DNA of 5,060 nucleotides from an uncultured Oxalobacter sp. (lineage in GTDB: Bacteria; Pseudomonadota; Gammaproteobacteria; Burkholderiales; Burkholderiaceae_D): contig CALGGD010000092.1 of the NCBI GenBank assembly GCA_937916185.1, forward strand, positions 1 through 5,060, read 5' to 3'. Each line of letters starts with the position of its first letter. The first letter of the stretch is position 1. Under the pieces are notes generated by a model. It made no database searches, was not told the DNA's origin, and was given only the letters and a program-made list of their open reading frames with translations. Of this stretch, positions 1 through 5,060 are shown in pieces. Made by a program: the position numbers and the translations under genes.

Positions 1-580
1 ACGAAAGCGCCACCCAATCGACTCCCAAGGAGAGGGCGAACTCAAGGTCGCGCCGGTCTTTTTCCGTCAGGATTGGGATGGGCAGGACGACATCAGGGAC
101 ATTCAGGCCTTTGCGGTTGGAAAGCGTCCCGCCTGTCTCCACACGGGTACGGATTTCATCATCAGTGCCCTGGATGACCTTCATCCGGATCTTGCCATCG
201 TCCAACGAGATGGCATGCCCCTGTTCCATGATGCCGAAAAGCTCTGGATGCGGCAGGCAGACACGGCTGGCGTCACCCGGTGCCGGATTCCGGTCAAAGG
301 TGAACTCGCTGCCCGCCGCGACATGCACCTTGCCTTCTTCAAAAGTGCCGACACGGAGCTTGGGCCCCTGCAGGTCGGCAAGGATGGCAATCGGACGTCC
401 GACCAGCCTTTCGACCTCACGGACGGTCTCATGGCGTTTCCGATGGTCTTCCTGGGTACCGTGGCTGAAATTGAAGCGGAAAACATCCACGCCGGCTTCA
501 AACAGCGCCAGGATCATTTCCCTGCTTGAACTGGCTGGTCCCAATGTCGCTACAATCTTTGCCTTGCGCTGACGCCGCAT
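1..580 (-). CDS. pyk: Pyruvate kinase, N-terminal part (3' end beyond window)
   Basis: Catalyses PEP + ADP to pyruvate + ATP in the cytoplasm. The first 193 residues are present with no stop before the window edge. Visible motifs are KIVATLGPAS (residues 7-16), the active-site segment FRFNFSHG (34-41, with R35, N37 and S39 matching the ATP/K+ site residues of the family), ADLQGPKLRVG (68-78), LDDGK (126-130) at the lid-domain side, and LSNRKGLNVPDVVLP (153-167) followed by LTEKD. The catalytic lysine and metal-binding glutamate lie further downstream and are not seen. The DLQGPK form resembles the PykA-type isozyme rather than PykF. The ATG at 580 has AGGAGG five bases upstream, and the conserved fold starts immediately after it. 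It lies 21 bp after ttuD, an order also known from tartrate-utilisation operons (ttuD-ttuE), so it may be a pathway-dedicated isozyme. Family call is firm; isozyme class is tentative. Confidence 0.95.
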   Translation of the reverse strand, partial: MRRQRKAKIVATLGPASSSREMILALFEAGVDVFRFNFSHGTQEDHRKRHETVREVERLVGRPIAILADLQGPKLRVGTFEEGKVHVAAGSEFTFDRNPAPGDASRVCLPHPELFGIMEQGHAISLDDGKIRMKVIQGTDDEIRTRVETGGTLSNRKGLNVPDVVLPIPILTEKDRRDLEFALSLGVDWVALS

Positions 581-585
581 GGTTT

Positions 586-591
586 CCTCCT
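586..591 (-). promoter_or_regulatory. Shine-Dalgarno site of pyk
   Basis: AGGAGG on the minus strand, five bases before the ATG at 580. It is the strongest ribosome binding site in the window. It lies in the 21-bp gap after the ttuD stop, which suggests that pyk is translated from the same mRNA as ttuD but initiates on its own site. Confidence 0.8.
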
Positions 592-601
592 GTTCTATGG
601 G

Positions 602-1870
602 TTACAGGATCAGGATGGCACGGAAATCATTGACATTGGTACGGGTCGGGGTTGTGACAATCAGGTCGTCCAATGCATCAAAGAAGCCATAACCATCATT
701 GTTCTCAAGCATTTTCAATGGGCGCAGGCCCTTTGCCTCTGCACGGGCAATGGAATCCGGGGTATAGACCGCACCGGCATTGTCCTCAGAACCATCAATG
801 CCATCAGTATCACAGGCGACAGCATAGATACCCTCTGCGCCATTCAGGGAAATCGCCAGGCTGAGCAGGAACTCTGCATTCCTGCCCCCTCTGCCATTGC
901 CACGGACAGTGACAGTGGTTTCCCCGCCTGACAGGATGACGCATGGTTTTGCAAACGGCTGCCCCTTCCCGGCGACCTGCAGTGCCATGGCGGCGTGCAT
1001 CTTGGCAATATCGCGGGATTCCCCTTCAATGCAATCGGAAAGGATATAAGGCGTAATACCCCGTGAACGCGCCAATGCCGCAGCAGCCTCCAAGGCATCC
1101 TGCGCTGTTGCGATGATATGGCTTTCATGGGTCGCAAAGATGGGATTGTCCGGTTTCACCGATTCCCCTTTGCCGGTTTCCAGATACTGGATGATATGGT
1201 CCGGCACCTCGATCTGGTATTTCTTCATGATTGCCAGTGCATCCGAACAGGTCGTCGGATCCGGCAGGGTCGGTCCACTGGCAATGATGCCGGGGTCGTC
1301 CCCGGGGATATCGGAAATCAGCAATGTCACGACTTTTGCCGGGGCACAGGCAAGCGCCAGACGGCCGCCCTTGATGCCGGAAAGATGTTTACGGACACAG
1401 TTCATTTCCGCAATGTTGGCACCGCTCCTGAGCAACTGGCGGTTGATGGACTGCTTTTCCTCCAATGTAATGCCTTCTCCCGGCAAAGCCAGCAGGGCGG
1501 AACCGCCACCTGAAATCAGGCACAGCACAAGGTCTTTCTCCGTCAGTCCCTTGACCATATCCATGATACGGCCGGCTGCCGCACGGCCCGCTGCATCCGG
1601 GACAGGGTGGGCTGCCTCGACAACTTCAATGCGCTTGCAAGGCATCCCATGGTCATAACGGGTGACAACCAGGCCACTGAGGTCGCCCTGCCAGTTGTCT
1701 TCAACGGCTTTCGCCATGGCGGCGGCACCTTTACCGGCGCCGATGACGATGGTCCTGCCCCCTTCCACAGGTTCAGGCAGGTATTCCGGCAGGCATTTCC
1801 CTGCACTGACGGCTGATACAGCGCTGGTGAACAGGTCTTTCAGCAACTGTTTTGGATTATCGACTGACAT
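602..1870 (-). CDS. ttuD: Glycerate 2-kinase, MOFRL/GckA family
   Basis: Phosphorylates D-glycerate with ATP to 2-phosphoglycerate, feeding lower glycolysis. Members of this family were often annotated as hydroxypyruvate reductase in the past, but glycerate 2-kinase is the supported activity. With the ATG at 1870 the protein is 422 residues, normal for the family. Motifs: GAGKGAAAMA (44-53), HPVP (88-91), ISGGGSALL (119-127), RKHLSGIKGG (160-169), SDIPGDDPGIIASGPT (186-201), SGGETTVTVRG then GRGGRN (314-331), DTDGIDG (354-360), and the C-terminal PTRTNVNDFRAIL (408-420). The first part is the GckA-type N-terminal domain and roughly the last 110 residues the MOFRL domain. A GTG at 1936 would add 22 residues, but it has no ribosome binding site and the extension shows no recognisable motif, while AGGA sits seven bases before the ATG at 1870. 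The gene follows glxR, whose product is its substrate, after an unusually long spacer, and precedes pyk by 21 bp. Codon use looks less optimised than in the three upstream genes. Confidence 0.94.
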   Translation of the reverse strand: MSVDNPKQLLKDLFTSAVSAVSAGKCLPEYLPEPVEGGRTIVIGAGKGAAAMAKAVEDNWQGDLSGLVVTRYDHGMPCKRIEVVEAAHPVPDAAGRAAAGRIMDMVKGLTEKDLVLCLISGGGSALLALPGEGITLEEKQSINRQLLRSGANIAEMNCVRKHLSGIKGGRLALACAPAKVVTLLISDIPGDDPGIIASGPTLPDPTTCSDALAIMKKYQIEVPDHIIQYLETGKGESVKPDNPIFATHESHIIATAQDALEAAAALARSRGITPYILSDCIEGESRDIAKMHAAMALQVAGKGQPFAKPCVILSGGETTVTVRGNGRGGRNAEFLLSLAISLNGAEGIYAVACDTDGIDGSEDNAGAVYTPDSIARAEAKGLRPLKMLENNDGYGFFDALDDLIVTTPTRTNVNDFRAILIL

Positions 1871-1877
1871 ATAAACA

Positions 1878-1881
1878 TCCT
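1878..1881 (-). promoter_or_regulatory. Weak Shine-Dalgarno site that sets the ttuD start
   Basis: AGGA on the minus strand, seven bases before the ATG at 1870. It is short, but no comparable site precedes the alternative in-frame GTG at 1936. It lies just after the U6 tract of the spacer, so folding of the spacer could affect its access. Confidence 0.5.
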
Positions 1882-1915
1882 GAATGAAAAAAGCCACCAA
1901 ACGCCTGCAGAACAC

Positions 1916-1930
1916 CGGTTCGCGGAACCG
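1916..1930. repeat. Inverted repeat, 6-bp arms with 3-base loop
   Basis: CGGTTC, three bases, then GAACCG: a perfect short hairpin in the ttuD leader. It overlaps a second inverted repeat at 1924-1934 (GGAAC, one base, GTTCC), so only one of the two can form at a time. No U-tract follows directly, so it is not a standard terminator by itself. Confidence 0.6.
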
Positions 1931-1938
1931 TTCCACAT

Positions 1939-1951
1939 GCCATTTGATGGC
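1939..1951. repeat. Inverted repeat, 5-bp arms with 3-base loop
   Basis: GCCAT, three bases, then ATGGC: a perfect short hairpin. One arm is also part of the segment that can pair with the U-rich stretch at 1889-1898, making the two folds mutually exclusive. Confidence 0.5.
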
Positions 1952-1970
1952 TTCTGTATGACTGGCTTCC

Positions 1971-2000
1971 GGTCAGATGCCGCAGATGCTTTGCCTGACC
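1971..2000. repeat. Inverted repeat just after the glxR stop
   Basis: GGTCAG at 1971-1976 pairs with CTGACC at 1995-2000. Two further G-C pairs are possible across a two-base bulge. The loop contains a tandem copy of CAGATGC (1974-1980 and 1983-1989, separated by CG). The hairpin begins 17 bases after the glxR stop codon. It lacks a U-tract on the minus-strand transcript, so an mRNA-stabilising or processing role is likelier than termination. The repeat is visible; the role is inferred. Confidence 0.5.
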
Positions 2001-2017
2001 TTCATAACCGATTGAAA

Positions 2018-2905
2018 TCAAGCCTTCGCAATTTCGTGGTCGGCCATCATTTCCAGTGCACGGCACATTGCGGAGTGGTCACTGCCGCTCAGGCCGTGGG
2101 CTGCGCAGGAATTGAACAGTTCCTGTGCGGTTGCGGTGTTAGGCAGGCTGATACCCAGGGATTTAGCACCCTGCAGTGCCAGGTTCAGGTCTTTCTGATG
2201 CAGGTTGATACGGAAACCTGGGTTGAAAGTCCGTTTAACCATACGTTCGCCATGGACTTCCAGGATACGGGAAGAAGCAAAACCACCCATCAGGGCCTGA
2301 CGGACCTTGGCAGGATCAGCACCAGCCTTGGAAGCGAACAGCAGGGCTTCGGAAACCGCTTCAATCGTCAGGGCGACGATGATCTGGTTGGCAACCTTAC
2401 AGGTCTGGCCAGCACCGTTGTCACCGACCAGAGTGATGTTCTTGCCCATCAGCTGGAACAGTGGCTTGACTTTGTTGAAGACTTCTTCCTTGCCGCCGAT
2501 CATGAAGGACAGGGAACCTTCATAGGCACCGACCTGGCCACCGGAAACAGGGGCATCCAGGTATTCGCAACCCAGGTCATTGACCTTCTTCGCGAATTCC
2601 TTGGTACCGATCGGGGAGATGGAACTCATATCGACAACAATCTTGCCTGCGGACAACCCTTCAGCAACACCGCCAGCACCGAACAGGACTGCTTCAACGT
2701 CCGGGGTGTCTGGAACCATGATGAAGACAATATCGGATTTCTGTGCGACTTCCTTGCCGTTTGCACATTTGATGGCACCGCCTTTAGCCAGTTCTTCAGG
2801 GATGTCTTTCCTGTCATTGACATACAGGGTGTTGCCTGCTTTCTGCAGGTTGAGTGCCATCGGGGTACCCATGATACCCAGACCGATAAAACCAAGATTT
2901 GCCAT
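2018..2905 (-). CDS. glxR: Tartronate semialdehyde (2-hydroxy-3-oxopropionate) reductase
   Basis: Reduces tartronate semialdehyde to D-glycerate with NAD(P)H. The 295-residue protein belongs to the beta-hydroxyacid dehydrogenase family and has its usual length. It shows the Rossmann dinucleotide motif GFIGLGIMG (5-13), IMVPDTPDVE (62-71), the substrate-binding DAPVSGG (117-123), GQTCKVANQ with the catalytic lysine K170 and N173 (166-174), and HQKDLNLAL (236-244). FASSRILEVHGERM (209-222) and the run GKNITLVG (154-161) closely match enterobacterial GlxR/GarR, which separates it from 3-hydroxyisobutyrate dehydrogenase. The end of the second beta strand reads VNDR (29-32), where an acidic residue could favour NADH over NADPH. 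The ATG at 2905 is preceded by GGAGAA at suitable spacing. It starts 40 bp after hyi and is the central reductive step between Gcl/Hyi and glycerate kinase. Codon use is strongly optimised, suggesting high expression. Confidence 0.97.
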   Translation of the reverse strand: MANLGFIGLGIMGTPMALNLQKAGNTLYVNDRKDIPEELAKGGAIKCANGKEVAQKSDIVFIMVPDTPDVEAVLFGAGGVAEGLSAGKIVVDMSSISPIGTKEFAKKVNDLGCEYLDAPVSGGQVGAYEGSLSFMIGGKEEVFNKVKPLFQLMGKNITLVGDNGAGQTCKVANQIIVALTIEAVSEALLFASKAGADPAKVRQALMGGFASSRILEVHGERMVKRTFNPGFRINLHQKDLNLALQGAKSLGISLPNTATAQELFNSCAAHGLSGSDHSAMCRALEMMADHEIAKA

Positions 2906-2912
2906 TGTTTAT

Positions 2913-2918
2913 TTCTCC
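2913..2918 (-). promoter_or_regulatory. Shine-Dalgarno site of glxR
   Basis: GGAGAA on the minus strand, seven bases before the ATG at 2905, inside the 40-bp hyi-glxR gap. It supports this ATG as the start. Confidence 0.7.
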
Positions 2919-2933
2919 AAATGAATTTCTTAA

Positions 2934-2946
2934 ATTGTCCAACAAT
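2934..2946. repeat. Small AT-rich inverted repeat at the hyi stop
   Basis: ATTGT, three bases, then ACAAT; it overlaps the last base of the hyi stop codon. The stem is only five mostly A-T pairs and no U-tract follows, so it is at most a weak hairpin and probably has no function. Confidence 0.3.
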
Positions 2947-3728
2947 CATTCAACGTCATATTCTTTCAGCCATTTCAGCCCTTCAACCGTCGTGGTTGCC
3001 GGACGGTATTCACAGCCGATATAGCCATCGTAGCCGATTTCGTCGAGGAACTTGAACAGGAAGTGGTAGTTGATTTCACCAGTGCCTGGTTCATGGCGGT
3101 TCGGCAGGTCAGCCAGCTGCATATGCTTGATCAGTGGCAGGTTCGCCTTGATGGTGTTCGCCAGTTCACCTTCCATACGCTGCATATGATAGATGTCATA
3201 CTGGATGAACAGGTTGTCGGAACCGACTTCCTTGATGATGTCAACCGCCTGCTGGGTCCTGTTCAGGTAGGCATTCTTCATATCAATGGTATTGACGGGT
3301 TCGGTGACCAGACGGATGCCTTCCGCTTTCAGGGCAGCAGCTGCAAATTTCAGGTTGGCAACAAAAGTCGCACGCTGTTTGTCTTCAGACAGTCCTGGCA
3401 GGGTAGGGCCAGACAGTGCGTTGACCTGTGGAACCCCCAGTGCCTTTGCATACTGGATCGCCTTGCCGACACCGTCCTGGAATTCACCGACACGGTCTGG
3501 GTGGGAAGCGATACCCCGGTCGCCGGCAGCCCAGTTGCCGGATGGCAGGTTGTGCAGGACCAGCTTCAGGTTGTTTTTCTGCAGCCTTTCGCCGATTTCC
3601 TCAACAGTATTGTCATATGGGAACAGGAATTCAACTGCCTTGAAGCCAGCCTTGGCGGCAGCTTCGAAACGGTCCAGGAAAGGCACTTCATTGAAGAGCA
3701 TGGACAGGTTAGCGGCTACTTTTGCCAT
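2946..3728 (-). CDS. hyi: Hydroxypyruvate isomerase
   Basis: Interconverts hydroxypyruvate and tartronate semialdehyde, linking hydroxypyruvate to the glycerate pathway. The 260-residue protein is a xylose-isomerase-like TIM barrel close in length to E. coli Hyi (258). It matches that family along its length: AANLSMLF (5-12), VEFLFPYD (32-39), LHNLPSGNWAAGDRGIA (58-74), TEPVN with E143 (142-146), IQYDIYHMQRMEGEL (175-189), GTGEINY (215-221) and GCEYRPATTT (238-247). E143, D178, Q204 and E240 correspond to the metal-binding/catalytic residues expected in the family. The ATG at 3728 has AAGGAG eight bases upstream. It lies 40 bp downstream of gcl and 40 bp upstream of glxR with no terminator between, the usual gcl-hyi-glxR operon arrangement. 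No oddities were seen. A related isomerase of other four-carbon acids (OtnI-type) is possible, but the context favours Hyi. Confidence 0.96.
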   Translation of the reverse strand: MAKVAANLSMLFNEVPFLDRFEAAAKAGFKAVEFLFPYDNTVEEIGERLQKNNLKLVLHNLPSGNWAAGDRGIASHPDRVGEFQDGVGKAIQYAKALGVPQVNALSGPTLPGLSEDKQRATFVANLKFAAAALKAEGIRLVTEPVNTIDMKNAYLNRTQQAVDIIKEVGSDNLFIQYDIYHMQRMEGELANTIKANLPLIKHMQLADLPNRHEPGTGEINYHFLFKFLDEIGYDGYIGCEYRPATTTVEGLKWLKEYDVE

Positions 3729-3736
3729 TTGTTTTT

Positions 3737-3742
3737 CTCCTT
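3737..3742 (-). promoter_or_regulatory. Shine-Dalgarno site of hyi
   Basis: AAGGAG on the minus strand, eight bases before the ATG at 3728, in the 40-bp gap after gcl. It confirms the hyi start. Confidence 0.75.
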
Positions 3743-3768
3743 GTTGCGGTTTTCTCTATAAACGATGC

Positions 3769-5060
3769 TTATTCTGTGATATCGAGTGCGGTACCCCATT
3801 CATTGATCTTGTCGAGGTTGCCGCCCATCGGGACATTGGTGACGCGTTCCATGATGCATTCGACAACGACCGGCACCTGGAATTCCTTCATCAGTTCACG
3901 CGCCTTGGTCAAGGCAGGGATGATTTCATCCGGCCTGCGGCAGCGGATCGCCTTACAGCCCATACCTTCTGCAATCTTGACGAAGTCCATACCATATTCA
4001 CCGATTTCCGGAGAATTGATATTGTCATAGGACAACTGGACACAGTAATCCAGGTTGTTGAAGCCCAACTGCCCCTGACGGATCAGCCCCAGATAAGCGT
4101 TGTTGACGACAACATGGATATAAGGCAGCTTGAACTGTGCACCGACAGCCAGTTCCTCGATATGGAACATGAAGTCGAAGTCACCGGAAATCGCACAGAT
4201 GTCAGCATCAGGCAATGCGGAACGGACGCCCAAGGTTGCAGGGATGGTCCAGCCCAGAGGACCTGCCTGGCCACAGTCAATCCAACCGCGTGGCTGATAG
4301 ACTTTCAGGGTCTGGACAGCGGAAATCTGGGACAGGCCGATGGCGCAGACATAATGGACATCGCGGCCGAAGAAATTGTTCATTTCATGCCATACACGCT
4401 GGTACTTCATCGGGACTTCGTCCCAATCCGTCTTGCGCAGCATCGTGCGTTTACGTTTCAGGCAGTCGGCTGCCCAAGCGGAACGGTCTTTGAGCTTCCC
4501 TGCCGCTTTCCATTGCTTGGCCAATGCGACCAGCTGTTCCAATGCCGCCTTCGCATCGGAAACAACGCCATAATCCGGCGGGAAGACTTTACCGATCTGG
4601 GTTGGTTCAATATCGATATGGACGAACTTGCGGCCATTCCGGTAAGTCGCCAGGCCACCAGTATGGCGGTTTGCCCAACGGTTGCCGATACCCAATACGA
4701 AATCGGACTGGAGGAAAGAAGCATTTGCATAACGGTGATGCGTCTGGATACCGACCATCCCGGCATTCAGGTCATGGTCATCAGGGATAGCCCCCCAACC
4801 CATCATGGTCGGGACAACCGGCGTACCCAGGATTTCCGCCAGTTCAACAAGCAATGGTGATGCGTCTGCCAGGATGACACCACCACCGGCGATGATCATC
4901 GGTTTTTCGGCATCATTGAGCATCGTCAGCACTTTTTCAATCTGTGCCGGGGTCGCGCTTGGCTTATCGACAGCCAGCGGTGCATAAGTATCAGGATCGA
5001 ATTCAATCTCACCCAGCTGGACGTCCATCGGCAGGTCGATCAGGCAGGGGCCAGGACGGC
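3769..5060 (-). CDS. gcl: Glyoxylate carboligase (tartronate-semialdehyde synthase), C-terminal part
   Basis: Condenses two glyoxylate molecules to tartronate semialdehyde with release of CO2, using thiamine diphosphate and FAD. The last 429 codons and the TAA stop are present; the gene enters from the right edge, so the start and the N-terminal ThDP-binding domain are missing. Numbering from the first full codon in the window, [10 protein letters not shown] (1-10) is the end of the N-terminal domain, followed by the central domain with IAGGGVI (56-62), [13 protein letters not shown] (83-95), [13 protein letters not shown] (123-135) and [11 protein letters not shown] (149-159). The C-terminal ThDP domain follows with [13 protein letters not shown] (262-274), GDFDF (292-296) and [10 protein letters not shown] (319-328), the family form of the GDG...NN metal/ThDP motif. 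These runs match E. coli Gcl closely and distinguish it from acetolactate synthase and oxalyl-CoA decarboxylase. The tail after VTNVPMGG is shorter than in E. coli. It is the first step of the pathway encoded by the following genes. The operon promoter is outside the window. Confidence 0.97.
   Translation of the reverse strand, partial: RPGPCLIDLPMDVQLGEIEFDPDTYAPLAVDKPSATPAQIEKVLTMLNDAEKPMIIAGGGVILADASPLLVELAEILGTPVVPTMMGWGAIPDDHDLNAGMVGIQTHHRYANASFLQSDFVLGIGNRWANRHTGGLATYRNGRKFVHIDIEPTQIGKVFPPDYGVVSDAKAALEQLVALAKQWKAAGKLKDRSAWAADCLKRKRTMLRKTDWDEVPMKYQRVWHEMNNFFGRDVHYVCAIGLSQISAVQTLKVYQPRGWIDCGQAGPLGWTIPATLGVRSALPDADICAISGDFDFMFHIEELAVGAQFKLPYIHVVVNNAYLGLIRQGQLGFNNLDYCVQLSYDNINSPEIGEYGMDFVKIAEGMGCKAIRCRRPDEIIPALTKARELMKEFQVPVVVECIMERVTNVPMGGNLDKINEWGTALDITE

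Larger units (their letters stand above)
1871..2017 (-). promoter_or_regulatory. Structured glxR-ttuD spacer, possible attenuator or RNA-processing region
   Basis: This 147-bp gap is nearly four times longer than the other gaps in the cluster (40, 40 and 21 bp) and holds several inverted repeats, listed separately. In the transcript, an AGAAGCCAUC segment (1955-1946) can pair over ten positions, two of them G-U, with GGUGGCUUUU (1898-1889). The U's of that arm belong to a U6 tract at 1892-1887, about 17 bases before the ttuD ATG. This pairing competes with a short local hairpin that uses the same GCCAU (1951-1947). The pattern resembles alternative attenuator folds, but the outer stem encloses nearly 50 bases, which is not typical of an intrinsic terminator. 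No convincing -35/-10 pair was found. The pairings are seen directly; a regulatory role is inferred. Confidence 0.35.

Noticed and set aside
78..572. 164-residue plus-strand frame and the other frames opposite or within the pyk region
   Set aside because: The minus-strand frame starting at 580 encodes an unmistakable pyruvate kinase N-terminus over the same bases. It runs off the window edge without a stop.
1857..2066. 69-residue minus-strand frame across the glxR-ttuD spacer, considered as a leader peptide
   Set aside because: It begins inside glxR, overlaps the ttuD start in another frame, has no ribosome binding site and no run of regulatory codons. The spacer is better described by its inverted repeats.
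1937..3055. 372-residue open frame on the plus strand, antisense to glxR
   Set aside because: Same explanation: a by-product of codon bias in glxR. Its sequence is low in recognisable motifs and rich in H, Q, D and F, typical of an antisense shadow.
3063..3761. 232-residue open frame on the plus strand, antisense to hyi
   Set aside because: It lies almost wholly opposite hyi, whose match to its family is extensive; no independent coding evidence.
3729..3768. gcl-hyi gap examined for a terminator or promoter
   Set aside because: Only the hyi ribosome binding site is visible; no hairpin with a U-tract and no promoter-like pair.
3286..4860. 524-residue open frame on the plus strand, antisense to gcl and hyi
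   Set aside because: It spans two clearly real minus-strand genes and their gap, shows no recognisable domain, and has no convincing ribosome binding site. It is open because the strongly biased coding strand avoids TTA, CTA and TCA codons.
1..5060. Search for an undescribed system, mobile element, CRISPR array or tRNA
   Set aside because: Coding density is almost complete with five known metabolic enzymes; no repeats of array type, transposase motifs, terminal repeats or tRNA-like folds were seen.

Overview
The window is one run of five same-direction genes on the minus strand (read right to left): glyoxylate carboligase (gcl, 5' end outside the window), hydroxypyruvate isomerase (hyi), tartronate semialdehyde reductase (glxR), glycerate 2-kinase of the MOFRL family (ttuD), and a pyruvate kinase (pyk, 3' end outside the window). 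All five were recognised by reading conserved protein motifs. No RNA gene, mobile element, CRISPR array, origin or plus-strand gene could be supported.

Layout from the right edge: gcl 5060-3769, a 40-bp gap, hyi 3728-2946, a 40-bp gap, glxR 2905-2018, a 147-bp spacer, ttuD 1870-602, a 21-bp gap, then pyk 580-1. The 147-bp spacer is the only sizeable non-coding stretch. It is rich in inverted repeats, including two mutually exclusive foldings and a U6 tract in the transcript just before ttuD. The first three genes look more codon-optimised (GGT, CTG, ATC, AAA, GAA) than ttuD and pyk, so the spacer may mark a step in expression.

Together the genes form the glycerate pathway for growth on glyoxylate. 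Gcl joins two glyoxylate to tartronate semialdehyde plus CO2. Hyi interconverts hydroxypyruvate and tartronate semialdehyde. GlxR reduces the semialdehyde to D-glycerate. TtuD makes 2-phosphoglycerate. After enolase (not in the window), pyruvate kinase makes pyruvate and ATP.

The organism is probably a betaproteobacterium of the Burkholderiales/Oxalobacteraceae. This gene order is familiar there, and the moderate base composition (about half GC by eye) would suit Oxalobacter, an oxalate degrader that channels oxalate carbon through glyoxylate. The taxon is an inference. Nothing here looks like a previously undescribed system; the structured spacer is the most interesting non-textbook part.
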